64,000 nt of DNA from Corynebacterium tuberculostearicum (GTDB taxonomy: Bacteria; Actinomycetota; Actinomycetes; Mycobacteriales; Mycobacteriaceae): NCBI RefSeq assembly GCF_030503735.1, contig NZ_CP073096.1, forward strand, positions 1,612,001 through 1,676,000, given 5' to 3'. The notes under the pieces are model-generated. The model was not told the origin of the DNA. It did no database searches and saw nothing but the letters and a program-made list of their open reading frames with translations. Shown in pieces: positions 15,587 to 24,372 of this stretch (the first letter of the stretch is position 1; each line of letters opens with the position of its first letter). The position numbers were made by a program, and so were the translations under genes.

Positions 15587-16657
15587 ATGACAGCTCTTCA
15601 GACTTATCTCGCGGCCTTGGCGCCCGGCATCGACATCGTTGCCGGGTGCGTCGGCATGTCTGAAGACCAGCTGCGCGCCGCCGGGGCGCCCAATAAGACG
15701 GCCCGCACCTTGCTCACGCTTGCCGACGCCCTCTTTGCCCCCACCTCCTTTACCCGCCTCCAACGCCAGGCGGTTACCGCCGCCCGCGACCGCGCCCACC
15801 CACTGCCCACGCTGGAGGTCATCGAGCGCTACGCTTCCCGCGCCAAGACCAAGCGCGATGCCTGGCGCCTGCGCGTGGAGCTATGCCGCACCGCCGCCGA
15901 TACCGATGAGATGGAAAAGCTGGCGCGCAAGAAGCTGCGCGAGCTCAATCCCCCAGCCCCGCCGCGCCCCGGCGTGCGCATCCGCCGCCGCAAGGACGCG
16001 CCGTGGACCCTCGCGATTACCGGGCCATCCTCGCTCATCGCTGACCTGGAATCCAGCCTGGACGAGGACGCGCCCCTCGACTCCGTTGCGGAGCTCTTCT
16101 CCCCTTCCGGCGCCGCCCCAGTCTCCCGTCCGACCATTACGACGAATGCGATCATCACGCTCGACGAGCTCGACCGCATCATCGACGGCGACGGCGAAGA
16201 AATCACCATCCAGCTCACCAACGGTGCCCGCATCACCGGCACGGAACTCGTCTCGCGCACGCTGGCAGAGCGCGGCCTTATCACCCTCGTTCACCCCTTC
16301 GAGGGCGCAGTCAACCTCTATCGCACGGAGCGCATGGCCAGCGAAAAACAGCGGCTCATGGCTGCTGCCGAAAATCCGGTGTGCCCGTGGCTGGAGTGCA
16401 ACTACCCGGCGGATAAATGCCAAGTGCACCACTTGCAGGCGTGGCGGCACGGCGGCAATACCAATATGGCAAACCTCGCCACCTGCTGCCCGTACCACGA
16501 CGGCGTCAACGACGACGATCCAAATGCCCCGCCGATCCGCGGGCGTCTCGTGCGGCGCCGAGGTCGCGTGGTGTGGCAGCCACCATGGGCCGATCCCGCA
16601 CCGGCTCCCAGCCCGGATGCGCCCGTTCCGCCGGCCCCGGCGGATCCCCAGCTCTAA
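15587..16657 (+). CDS. HNH endonuclease domain protein (DUF222-like)
   Basis: 356 residues. A helical N-terminal part typical of actinobacterial DUF222/13E12-type proteins is followed by an HNH nuclease domain (about 265-310). In that domain VCPWLECN and CQVHHLQAWRHGGN carry the Cys and His residues, and CCPYHDGVND completes the zinc/metal site. The C-terminus is proline-rich. Such genes are numerous and often variable between actinobacterial strains, and their role is unsettled. An exact copy of the repeated 12-mer is at 15719-15730. A hairpin terminator follows at 16676. Confidence 0.82.
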   Translation: MTALQTYLAALAPGIDIVAGCVGMSEDQLRAAGAPNKTARTLLTLADALFAPTSFTRLQRQAVTAARDRAHPLPTLEVIERYASRAKTKRDAWRLRVELCRTAADTDEMEKLARKKLRELNPPAPPRPGVRIRRRKDAPWTLAITGPSSLIADLESSLDEDAPLDSVAELFSPSGAAPVSRPTITTNAIITLDELDRIIDGDGEEITIQLTNGARITGTELVSRTLAERGLITLVHPFEGAVNLYRTERMASEKQRLMAAAENPVCPWLECNYPADKCQVHHLQAWRHGGNTNMANLATCCPYHDGVNDDDPNAPPIRGRLVRRRGRVVWQPPWADPAPAPSPDAPVPPAPADPQL

Positions 16658-16675
16658 TCCCCAGCCTCGCCGCAA

Positions 16676-16697
16676 GGCAGCAGGTAGCCCTGCTGCC
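16676..16697 (+). terminator. rho-independent terminator after HNH gene
   Basis: GGCAGCAGG and CCTGCTGCC form a perfect 9-bp stem with loop TAGC, followed by TCTTT. Confidence 0.75.
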
Positions 16698-16804
16698 TCT
16701 TTGGCGTGCCCGCACCAAGCCGCAGCGCGGATCGGACGGCGCACGGCGTACGATGCCGTGACAGGCGGGCTGCGATTGCTAGTGGATACGGCTAGCAGGC
16801 ACCG

Positions 16805-18184
16805 CTAGCGGACGATACGCCCGGCGGCAGCGCGGGCATCCGCGATGACGTTAGGGACGCCAACCCCGCCGGCCCAGGCACCGGTGGCATCGATACCCGG
16901 CGTCGCTGCGAGCGCACCGCGCACGCCGGCCACGGTTTCGAGGTGGCCGGCGTCGTAGCGCGGCAAACCGCCGAACCAACGTTGGGTAAAAATCTCGGCG
17001 ACGCCCGCGGCACGGCCGTCGAAGCCGGTGAGTCGCTGGAGGTCGTCGAGGGCGTAGTCGACGAGGTCATCCTCCTCGGCGCGGACGATGACATCATCGC
17101 CAAAGCGGCCGAAGGAGGCGCGCACGAGAGCCCCGCCGCGCCCTGCCAAGTGCGGCCACTTGCGCGAGGACAGGGTGAAGGCCTTGGCATGAACGTCGTC
17201 TTGGTCGGTGGCGACGAGGATGCCGGAGTTCTGCGGCAACGCGTTGCCGGCCGGGTCCGTGTCAGACTCGAATTTCAGGCCCACAACTGCCGACGCCGCC
17301 AGCTTCACCCCTTTCAGCCGCTCCGCCGCCTGCGGGGCAACCTTGGGTAGCAACCGCGCTGCGGTCGGTGCCGGGGTGGCCACCAGGACGCGGTCAAAGG
17401 GAGCGGTGTCGCCGGGTGCGCCGGCTAGGCAGAATTTTTCGCCCTCGCGAGTGATGCCGGAGATGAAGGTATCGAGGTAGATTTTGGCGCGGGATTGCTC
17501 GGCCAGTGCCTCATAAAGTTCTGCGTATCCACCGCGGAAGGTCTGGAAGACGGGGCCGCCGCTGCTCGGCTTGGCCGCGCGGGCCTCTTCCAACGAGCGA
17601 ACCGCGGCCGAGAGGGTGACTGGGCCGCGCTCGGAGAGCGCGTCGAGGGTCTCGGCCAGCGCTGGGATGGTCGCGCGTAACCCCAGTTCATCAGCCGAGC
17701 AGGAGTACACGCCGCCGAGGAGGGCGGAGATGACGTGGTCTACAAGGTCGTCGCCAAACTGCCGGCGCACTAGACGGCCCACGGAGACGTCGCTGCCGGC
17801 CGTCCACTCGAAGGGCTCCTCGTTGTCGATGCGGCGGGTGGTCTCGGCCGAGACCAAGTGAGCGACAGGCTCCGAATGCGAAGGAATGCCCATCATCCCG
17901 CCGCGCGGCAGTGGCTTAAGCTCGCCGGAGTACACCAGCGAATGCAGGCCGGAGGGCTCGACCAAGCTGCCGCCTAGGCCGAGGGATTCGATAAATTCCA
18001 CGGCGTCGCGGCGGCGGGCGAGGAAGGCCTCTGCCCCCATGTCGGTCGGGCCGTCATTAAACGGCACGGAGTACAGCTTGCCGCCGATACGGCCGGCGGC
18101 CTCGAAAACCTCTACGTCTTGATCGCGCAGCTCGTAGGCGGCCGTCAAGCCCGCCAGGCCGGCGCCAATAATGGCAATACGCAT
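16805..18184 (-). CDS. hemY: coproporphyrinogen/protoporphyrinogen oxidase
   Basis: A 459-residue FAD-dependent oxidase. The dinucleotide motif GAGLAGLTAAYEL is at residues 7-19, followed by VFEAAGRIGGKLYS, and the C-terminus has the FAD-closing DATGAWAGGVGVPNVIADA region. In actinobacteria this enzyme (CgoX) oxidises coproporphyrinogen III to coproporphyrin III in the coproporphyrin-dependent branch of haem synthesis. It is the last gene of the operon: its ATG follows the hemE stop directly (TAAATG). Confidence 0.9.
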   Translation of the reverse strand: MRIAIIGAGLAGLTAAYELRDQDVEVFEAAGRIGGKLYSVPFNDGPTDMGAEAFLARRRDAVEFIESLGLGGSLVEPSGLHSLVYSGELKPLPRGGMMGIPSHSEPVAHLVSAETTRRIDNEEPFEWTAGSDVSVGRLVRRQFGDDLVDHVISALLGGVYSCSADELGLRATIPALAETLDALSERGPVTLSAAVRSLEEARAAKPSSGGPVFQTFRGGYAELYEALAEQSRAKIYLDTFISGITREGEKFCLAGAPGDTAPFDRVLVATPAPTAARLLPKVAPQAAERLKGVKLAASAVVGLKFESDTDPAGNALPQNSGILVATDQDDVHAKAFTLSSRKWPHLAGRGGALVRASFGRFGDDVIVRAEEDDLVDYALDDLQRLTGFDGRAAGVAEIFTQRWFGGLPRYDAGHLETVAGVRGALAATPGIDATGAWAGGVGVPNVIADARAAAGRIVR

Positions 18185-19219
18185 TTAGCCCTCCTCGTGG
18201 ATGATGGATACGGCGCGGGTGATTGCCTCCGCGTCGGTAGTTGGCAGGACCCCGTGGCCAAGGTTCCAGATATGGCCGTCGATATCGCCGCGCTCGCGGG
18301 CCCTATCGACCTCGCTGCGGATGGTGCGCACGGCCTGGCGCACGGCGTCGTTGCCGGCAAAAAGCATGGCCGGGTCGAGGTTGCCCTGCAGCACGCGGGC
18401 ACTCACGCGCTCGGCCGCGGCGTCCATGGGCACGCGATAATCGACGCCCATTACTTCCGACCCCGCCTCCGACATGGCCGGCAGTAGCTCGCCGGTGCCG
18501 ACGCCGAAGTGGATGCGTGGAATCTCCACGCCGGCCAGGATTTCCCGCGAGTACGGCAGTACGAACTCGCGGTAGTCGCGCTCGTTGAGGTATCCGGCCC
18601 AGGAATCAAAGAGTTGCATGGCATCGATGCCGGCGTCGACCTGCACCTGCAGGAAGCGGGTGATGGTCGGCACTAGGCGGCGCATGAGCATGTGCCAGGT
18701 CTCCGGATCGGCATGCATGAGGGCCTTGGTGCGCTCGTGGTTCTTGGATGGCCCGCCCTCGATGAGGTAGCTGGCCAGCGTGAACGGCGCGCCAACGAAG
18801 CCGATGAGTGCTTGGGTGTCGGTGAGCTCGGCCAGGATGCGGGCAATGCCTTCGGTGACCTCGGGGACGTCGGTCTCTAGCTGCGGCAGCTTGCCGACGT
18901 CCTCCCTACTCCTTACCGCCTGCTCCATCACCGGCCCGCGACCCGGCACGATATCGACCTTGACGCCCGCGGCCTTAAGCGGGACGACGATATCGGAGAA
19001 TAAAATGGCGGCGTCGACGTCGTGGCGGCGCACCGGCTGCAGTGTAATCTCGGCCAGCAGCTCAGGCATGAAGCAAGAATCGAGCATGCTAATCCCCTCG
19101 CGGGCGGCGCGGTACTCCGGCAGCGAGCGGCCGGCCTGGCGCATGAACCAAACTGGGGGGCGGGAGGGGGTGCGGCCGAGGGCGGTGTCGATAAGCGGGG
19201 CACGATTGAGTCGAGACAT
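18185..19219 (-). CDS. hemE: uroporphyrinogen decarboxylase
   Basis: HemE removes four acetate carboxyls from uroporphyrinogen III to form coproporphyrinogen III. The 344-residue protein has the family signatures PPVWFMRQAGRSLPEYR and GFVGAPFTLASYLIEGG in its N-terminal half. I used the ATG at 19219, because a CATAAT box ends 6 nt upstream, which gives a leaderless start; the frame is open to 19237. The gene therefore seems to have its own promoter in addition to readthrough from hemB. Confidence 0.94.
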   Translation of the reverse strand: MSRLNRAPLIDTALGRTPSRPPVWFMRQAGRSLPEYRAAREGISMLDSCFMPELLAEITLQPVRRHDVDAAILFSDIVVPLKAAGVKVDIVPGRGPVMEQAVRSREDVGKLPQLETDVPEVTEGIARILAELTDTQALIGFVGAPFTLASYLIEGGPSKNHERTKALMHADPETWHMLMRRLVPTITRFLQVQVDAGIDAMQLFDSWAGYLNERDYREFVLPYSREILAGVEIPRIHFGVGTGELLPAMSEAGSEVMGVDYRVPMDAAAERVSARVLQGNLDPAMLFAGNDAVRQAVRTIRSEVDRARERGDIDGHIWNLGHGVLPTTDAEAITRAVSIIHEEG

Positions 19220-19225
19220 GTCCCA

Positions 19226-19231
19226 ATTATG
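19226..19231 (-). promoter_or_regulatory. predicted -10 box of hemE (leaderless type)
   Basis: The minus strand reads CATAAT, 6 nt from the ATG at 19219. The TCCAACTTTTG motif ends 3 nt upstream of the box, so a protein bound there would cover the promoter. Confidence 0.5.
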
Positions 19232-19234
19232 AAT

Positions 19235-19245
19235 CAAAAGTTGGA
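19235..19245 (-). promoter_or_regulatory. TCCAACTTTTG motif upstream of hemE
   Basis: Exact copy of the 11-mer found upstream of hemL and in the palindrome before ccsB. Confidence 0.35.
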
Positions 19246-19256
19246 GTGAGGGCTAA

Positions 19257-19748
19257 TTAGCCACGCAAGCTGCGGTCCTTGATGAAGCGGTTGGACTGCG
19301 GCTGGAAAAGCAGCGCGAGGGCGACGATCAAGGTGATGGGGATAATCAGCAGCCCGAGCCCGCCGATGCCAAGTGCGAGGGCGGCGATATTGGTAAAAAG
19401 CGCGAACGCGATGACCACGGTAATGATGCGGCGTGCCCACTTGGACCCGCCGGCCAGTTGCGCGGCAAAAAGCGCGAGCAGGATGGCGCCGACGGCATTG
19501 GTCACCGCGACAAAAAGGCGATTGGAATGGAGGTACTCCGCGACCTGCGCATTCTGCGGCTCTGCCTGTGGCCCGCCCGAGCCGAAGATGCCCACCATGC
19601 CGCTCACCAGCATGATCACGGCGCTGACGACGAGTACCCAATATGCCCAACGCAGGGGCCGCGGCCATGCGTCGAGGTTCTGGTTGGCGGAGGAGTTTCG
19701 GGCCGCCCGGTTATAGTCCCGGGGCCCGGGCCGATCGGTATTGCTCAT
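19257..19748 (-). CDS. membrane protein of unknown function
   Basis: 163 residues. A hydrophilic N-terminus (about 1-30) precedes four hydrophobic segments (approximately 32-55, 80-98, 105-125 and 128-148) and a short basic tail. I recognise no motif. It overlaps the preceding gene by four bases (ATGA) and is followed by hemE, so it is carried in the haem operon. A haem-related job is only inferred from position. Confidence 0.7.
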   Translation of the reverse strand: MSNTDRPGPRDYNRAARNSSANQNLDAWPRPLRWAYWVLVVSAVIMLVSGMVGIFGSGGPQAEPQNAQVAEYLHSNRLFVAVTNAVGAILLALFAAQLAGGSKWARRIITVVIAFALFTNIAALALGIGGLGLLIIPITLIVALALLFQPQSNRFIKDRSLRG

Positions 19749-20578
19749 CGCTCATCCTCCCGGTCGGTCCGGTCAGCGCGGTCGCGCTTGGTGCCGTCGC
19801 GCTTGCTGCGCTGGTCGCGCTTGGAACGCTTGCGCTCTTCCTCGGCGCGTTTCTTCTCGCGCTGCGCTTGCTCGAGTTCTTTTTCCAGCTCGCGCATCTG
19901 CTCGAGCTCGCCGGTGTAATCCAGGGTATCGGCCCGCACGGAGAAAATCAGGCCGAGCACCGCCGCGACGCCGACGAGAATTTGCACCATGCCATCGGCG
20001 GCAAAGAGCCAATCGGGCACGTCTGTGCCGGCTGGGGTGACCATAAAGGTCAGCAGGATGCGGAATCCGAAGTAGAGGGAGAAGGCGAACCACACGCGGC
20101 GCGAGGTGCCGGCCCGCTTGCTGCGGTTAGCAAGGGACCGCAACAGGAAGGCCAACAGCACGATAATCGCCAGGGATATGGCAGCCGAAAGAGCGACGGA
20201 GCCGTAGGCAGCGGTGCGGAGGAAGGCGTCGGAAAGCTGGGCTTCATCCACGCCGGCCGGTGCGGACTTTGCCATCTCCTTGGCCTGTGACATGAGTACG
20301 TCGTGGTTGAGCAGCGTGAGCACCACGTTGAGCACCTGGTGCACGGCCTCGCCGCACAGCGCGCCCAGCCACAGCCACAGCATGTACGTCACGGACTCCG
20401 GCCGCGTTTTTTTCGGCGCCGTTTGCTGCTGGTGGTGTGGACCCCGAGGAGCGCGCTGGCCCTTCGGGGCGTCCGAGTCACGCGGACCGAGCGGGGCATA
20501 TTCCGGCATGGGTTCGCGCTGTGAACGCGGCTGCTGCGGGCGCGGGGCAGGGGCGGGCGACGGGGGCGTAGCAGTCAC
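19745..20578 (-). CDS. membrane protein with charged coiled-coil C-terminus
   Basis: 277 residues. A Pro/Gln-rich N-terminal region (about 1-60) precedes four hydrophobic segments (around 65-85, 125-150, 165-185 and 195-215). A C-terminal stretch from about 225 is made almost only of Glu, Lys, Arg, Asp and Gln, and is probably a cytoplasmic coiled coil ending in a basic tail. It lies 9 bases after hemB and overlaps the next gene. It is not assigned to a family that I can name. Confidence 0.7.
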   Translation of the reverse strand: MTATPPSPAPAPRPQQPRSQREPMPEYAPLGPRDSDAPKGQRAPRGPHHQQQTAPKKTRPESVTYMLWLWLGALCGEAVHQVLNVVLTLLNHDVLMSQAKEMAKSAPAGVDEAQLSDAFLRTAAYGSVALSAAISLAIIVLLAFLLRSLANRSKRAGTSRRVWFAFSLYFGFRILLTFMVTPAGTDVPDWLFAADGMVQILVGVAAVLGLIFSVRADTLDYTGELEQMRELEKELEQAQREKKRAEEERKRSKRDQRSKRDGTKRDRADRTDREDER

Positions 20579-20587
20579 AGGGATCCT

Positions 20588-21571
20588 TTACTTGAGCAGG
20601 CGGGCGGCTTCGGTAGCGAAGTAGGTGAGAATCTGATCGGCTCCGGCACGCTTGAATGCGGTCAGCGACTCGAGCATGATGGCCTCACCGTCAATCCACC
20701 CGTTGGCGGCCGCGGCCTTGACCATCGCGTACTCGCCGGAGACCTGGTAGACCGCAACCGGCACGGGAGAAGTCTCCGCCACGGCCGAAAGCACATCCAA
20801 ATAGGGCAGGCCGGGCTTGACCATGACGAAGTCTGCGCCCTCTTCGATGTCGAGCTCGGCCTCGAGCAGGGATTCGCGGAAGTTGCGCGGATCCTGCTGG
20901 TAGGTGCGGCGGTCACCCTCGAGGGAGGAGCCGACGGCATCGCGGAACGGGCCGAAGAAGGCGGAGGCGTACTTGGCGGAATAAGCCATGATGGCCACAT
21001 CCTCGTGGCCGGCCTCGTCGAGATCGGCGCGGATGGCGGCAACCTGGCCGTCCATCATGCCGGACGGGGAAACGATGTGGGCGCCAGCGCGGACTTGGGA
21101 GCGGGCCATGTCTTGGTAGAGCTTGACGGTTTCGTCGTTAAGCACGCGGCCCTTGTCATCCAGCACGCCACAGTGGCCGTGGGAGGTGAACTCGTCGAGG
21201 CAGGTATCGGCCATGATGAGGAGGTCATCGCCGAATTCCTCGCGCAGGCAGGAAATGCCGCGGTTCAAAATGCCCTGCGGGTCCCAGGCGACGGAGCCGG
21301 TGTCATCCTTTTCTTCCTCCAGCGGCACGCCGAAGAGGTCGACGCAGGTCACGCCGGCCTCCAGCGCCTCCTCGGCCGCGCGGCGCAGCGAGTCGAAGGT
21401 GTGCTGATAGACACCCGGCATGGAAGGAATCTCGCGCGGGGCGTCGAGACCGTCCACGATGAACATGGGCAAAATCAAGTCCGAGGGGCGGACCTGGGTT
21501 TCGGCCACAAGGTTGCGCATCTGCGGGGTGGTGCGCAGGCGGCGTGGGCGGCGGGCTGGGAAGGTGCTCAT
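20588..21571 (-). CDS. hemB: delta-aminolevulinic acid dehydratase
   Basis: HemB condenses two 5-aminolevulinates into porphobilinogen. The 327-residue protein shows the metal-site segment DTCLDEFTSHGHCGV, the first lysine in YSAKYASAFFGPFRDA and the Schiff-base lysine in FVMVKPGLPYLD. AAGGAG lies upstream of the ATG. It is 28 bases downstream of hemD in the hemA-C-D-B order normal for the genus. Confidence 0.95.
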   Translation of the reverse strand: MSTFPARRPRRLRTTPQMRNLVAETQVRPSDLILPMFIVDGLDAPREIPSMPGVYQHTFDSLRRAAEEALEAGVTCVDLFGVPLEEEKDDTGSVAWDPQGILNRGISCLREEFGDDLLIMADTCLDEFTSHGHCGVLDDKGRVLNDETVKLYQDMARSQVRAGAHIVSPSGMMDGQVAAIRADLDEAGHEDVAIMAYSAKYASAFFGPFRDAVGSSLEGDRRTYQQDPRNFRESLLEAELDIEEGADFVMVKPGLPYLDVLSAVAETSPVPVAVYQVSGEYAMVKAAAANGWIDGEAIMLESLTAFKRAGADQILTYFATEAARLLK

Positions 21572-21599
21572 TGGGTACTCCTTAGAGCGAGACTAAAAC

Positions 21600-23276
21600 T
21601 TATGCTTTGTCGACCTTAGTAGCCTTCTTACGCGAGCGGCGTTTCTTGCGCGGCGCGGGCAGGTTTCCGGCGGCGCGGAGGGCGGCGACGTGGTCTGCCA
21701 GGGCGTCGACAAGCGAGGGCACGTCTGCGACCTCGGGCACGACATCGACGCGCAGGCCCATCTCTTCCGCGGCCGCTCTTGCCGACGGCCCGATACACGC
21801 AATGATCGTCCGCTGGTGCGGTTTGCCCGCAATGCCCACCAGATTGCGCACGGTGGATCCGGAGGTGAAGGCGACGGCGTCGAAGCCGCCGGTCTTGATC
21901 ATGTCTCGGATCTCGGCCGAAGGCGGGGCGGCGCGGACGGTGCGGTAGGCCACGACGTCATCGACTTCCCAGTCGAGGGCCTTGAGACCGTCAACCAGGG
22001 TATCGGCCGCGATATCGGCGCGCGGGAGCAGGACACGGCCGACGGCGTCGATATCTTCGACGTAATTGGGAAAGACTTCAAGCAGGCCTTCGGCGTTCTG
22101 CTTTTTCTTGTGCGGCAAGAGCTCCGGGACCATGCCCTTGGCGCGGATGGCGGCCGCCGTTTTGGTGCCCACGGCCGCGAGGTGGACGCCGGCGAAATCG
22201 CGAGCGTCGAGGCCGAGTTGGGCGATCTTCTCCCATACCGCGGTCACGGCGTTGACGGAGGTAAAGACAATCCACTTGTAGCGGCCCTCGACGATGCCCT
22301 TGATGGCGCGGTCCATCTGCGCCGGGTTACGCGGCGGCTCGATGGAGATGGTGGGCACGTTTTGCGGGATGGCGCCGTAGCCGGCCAGCCGTGCGGACAT
22401 CGGGCCGGCTTGTTCCTTGGTGCGCGGGACGAGCACGCGCCAGCCGTAAAGCGGGCGGTTTTCCCACCACGAGTACTTGGTGCGGTCGTCGATGCTGCGG
22501 CCGAGGGTAACGACGAGCGGGCCGGAAAGGTCCGCGTCGAGCTTGCCCATGGTACCCAGCGTGGTCTCGTAGGTGCGCTGCAGGCGGGTGGTGCCGTGGA
22601 CGGTGACAAAAGCTTCGGTCTCGGCCGGCATGCCGCGCTTTTGCAACTCGTCAGAGATAACCGGCAGGTCTTCCTTCGTGGCCTGCAGGACGATGGGCTG
22701 GGTGGCATTGGCCAGCGCGTCCCAATCGGCGCCGTCGGTGACGTCGGCTTCGGTATAGGTCGAGCCGAGCGCAATGCCGGCAAAGGACGGCACGGTAGAC
22801 GGCAGGGACATGCCCGGCACCACCTGGAACTCCAGGCCGGCAGACGCCACGGCGTTGATTTCGGCCTTGATGGACTCGCGGTGCAGCGGGTTGCCGGTAA
22901 CGAGGCGAATGACATCCTCGCCATCGGCCTCAACCAGGCACTCGCGCAGCTGGCCGACGATGTCTTCGGCCGGCTCGTACAACACTGCGGCCGTCGGCGG
23001 CGCGGGGCGAGGCGGTTTGCGGCGCGCACCCTTGGCCTTGGCATCGGCGCACATTTGGGCGTATTCGGCCTCGGCGGCGTCGAGAAGTTCTTGCGGAACG
23101 GGCAGCGCGGCGGCAACGGCATCACGCACGCCCTGCATGACCTGCGGATCGGTCACGGCGATGGCACTATTTGCCAGAACCTCGCGGGCGCGGACGGTCA
23201 GCAGGTCGGGATTACCTGGACCTGCGCCCACAAAGACGATCTTGCCCAATTGGGTGTCTGGCGCGGCATTGCTCAT
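21600..23276 (-). CDS. hemD: uroporphyrinogen-III synthase fused to SUMT-like domain
   Basis: A 558-residue fusion. The N-terminal 260 residues resemble uroporphyrinogen-III methyltransferase (VGAGPGNPDLLTVRA at about 12-26). The C-terminal half, about 275-535, is the uroporphyrinogen-III synthase that closes and inverts the tetrapyrrole ring (VFTSVNAVTAVW, AFTSGSTVRNLVG). A Lys/Arg-rich tail follows. The methyltransferase part looks degenerate: the usual Gly-Asp-Pro motif reads TGNPLHRES. I used the ATG at 23276; an in-frame ATG at 23321 is possible. It is preceded by 208 bases with two perfect inverted repeats. Confidence 0.88.
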   Translation of the reverse strand: MSNAAPDTQLGKIVFVGAGPGNPDLLTVRAREVLANSAIAVTDPQVMQGVRDAVAAALPVPQELLDAAEAEYAQMCADAKAKGARRKPPRPAPPTAAVLYEPAEDIVGQLRECLVEADGEDVIRLVTGNPLHRESIKAEINAVASAGLEFQVVPGMSLPSTVPSFAGIALGSTYTEADVTDGADWDALANATQPIVLQATKEDLPVISDELQKRGMPAETEAFVTVHGTTRLQRTYETTLGTMGKLDADLSGPLVVTLGRSIDDRTKYSWWENRPLYGWRVLVPRTKEQAGPMSARLAGYGAIPQNVPTISIEPPRNPAQMDRAIKGIVEGRYKWIVFTSVNAVTAVWEKIAQLGLDARDFAGVHLAAVGTKTAAAIRAKGMVPELLPHKKKQNAEGLLEVFPNYVEDIDAVGRVLLPRADIAADTLVDGLKALDWEVDDVVAYRTVRAAPPSAEIRDMIKTGGFDAVAFTSGSTVRNLVGIAGKPHQRTIIACIGPSARAAAEEMGLRVDVVPEVADVPSLVDALADHVAALRAAGNLPAPRKKRRSRKKATKVDKA

Positions 23277-23379
23277 AAAGTTCTTTTCTAAAATCGGGCG
23301 CGCGGCACCGCGCACGGACATGATCGCATGCGGTGTGGGTCCCCGCGCCGGCGGTGGATGACACGGTCATAACGGCCAA

Positions 23380-23405
23380 AATCCCAGGCCTTGCGTCCTG
23401 GGATT
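23380..23405 (-). terminator. hairpin between hemC and hemD
   Basis: AATCCCAGG and CCTGGGATT form a perfect 9-bp stem with an 8-base loop. On the minus strand it is followed by TT. It could end part of the hemA-hemC transcripts before hemD. Confidence 0.5.
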
Positions 23406-23421
23406 CCCTTAAAGGGGGCCG

Positions 23422-23442
23422 GATCATTGCGGGACAATGATC
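23422..23442. repeat. perfect inverted repeat between hemC and hemD
   Basis: GATCATTG and CAATGATC are separated by CGGGA. With no T-run, it is a candidate operator or RNA hairpin. I cannot match it to a regulator I know. Confidence 0.45.
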
Positions 23443-23484
23443 TGTGGTATCTACACCTTAAATTATTAGCGCCTAAAGGCGAAA

Positions 23485-24372
23485 TTACTTCCCCAGCAGC
23501 TCGGCCGCGCCACCGGCGAAAAGCTCGTCCGAAATGCGCGCGCCGAGCTCGGCAGCCTCGGCCGCAGGGCCGGAAGCGGTGGCGGTGAGCTGGCGGGATC
23601 CGTCGAGCGCGAAGACGCCACCGCGCACGGTGAGCTGGTCGCCGTCCCAACGGGAGGTCGCGGCGACCGGTGCGGTGCAGCCGGCCTCGAGGCGGGCCAG
23701 TACGGCGCGCTCACCGGCAGCGGCGGCCGAGGCACGCTCGTCCGCGATGGCATCGAGGGCCGCAGCAGCCTCGGTTCCGGCCACGGCCTCGATGGCGAGT
23801 GCGCCCTGGGCCGGCGCCGGCATGAAGACGGTAGGCTCAAAGATTTCGGTGGCGCGCTCCGCGTAACCGCCGCGCAGCAGGCCGGCGTAGGCGAGTAGGA
23901 CGGCGTCGAGCTCGCCGTCAGTGACCTTGGACATGCGGGTATCGATATTGCCGCGCAGCGGGCGAATCTCCAGGTCCGGGCGGAGGGCAGCCAGCTGGGA
24001 GATGCGGCGCGGGGCGGAGGTGCCCACGCGCGCGCCCTGCGGCAGCTGCTCCAGGCTCAAACCATCGCGGGCGACGAGCGCTTCGCGGGAATCCTGGCGC
24101 TGCGGCACCACGAGGCGGAAGCGTTCATCGGGTGCGGTGGGCAGGTCCTTGAAGGAGTGCACGGCAATATCGCACTCGCCGGCATAGAGCGCCTCGCGCA
24201 GCGCCTGGGTAAATACGCCGACGCCGATGCGCTCGACCGGCGCCATGTTGACGTCGCCGGCGGTAGTGACGATGTGGAGTTGGGAGTCAAAGCCGGCGTC
24301 GATAAGCCAGTCGCGCACATGGCCCGCCTGGGTGGTGGCGAGCTTCGAGCCGCGGGTACCAATCTGAAACAT
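23485..24372 (-). CDS. hemC: porphobilinogen deaminase (hydroxymethylbilane synthase)
   Basis: HemC joins four porphobilinogens into hydroxymethylbilane on a dipyrromethane cofactor. The cofactor cysteine is visible in [10 protein letters not shown]. The N-terminus ([16 protein letters not shown]) and [14 protein letters not shown] match the family, and the length of 295 residues is normal. The ATG directly precedes the base after the hemA stop (TAAATG), which implies coupling to hemA. Confidence 0.95.
   Translation of the reverse strand: MFQIGTRGSKLATTQAGHVRDWLIDAGFDSQLHIVTTAGDVNMAPVERIGVGVFTQALREALYAGECDIAVHSFKDLPTAPDERFRLVVPQRQDSREALVARDGLSLEQLPQGARVGTSAPRRISQLAALRPDLEIRPLRGNIDTRMSKVTDGELDAVLLAYAGLLRGGYAERATEIFEPTVFMPAPAQGALAIEAVAGTEAAAALDAIADERASAAAAGERAVLARLEAGCTAPVAATSRWDGDQLTVRGGVFALDGSRQLTATASGPAAEAAELGARISDELFAGGAAELLGK

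Noticed and set aside
21690..23291. 533-codon open frame on the plus strand
   Set aside because: It lies exactly opposite hemD, has a His/Arg/Gly-biased composition and no recognisable domain; it is a high-GC antisense shadow.
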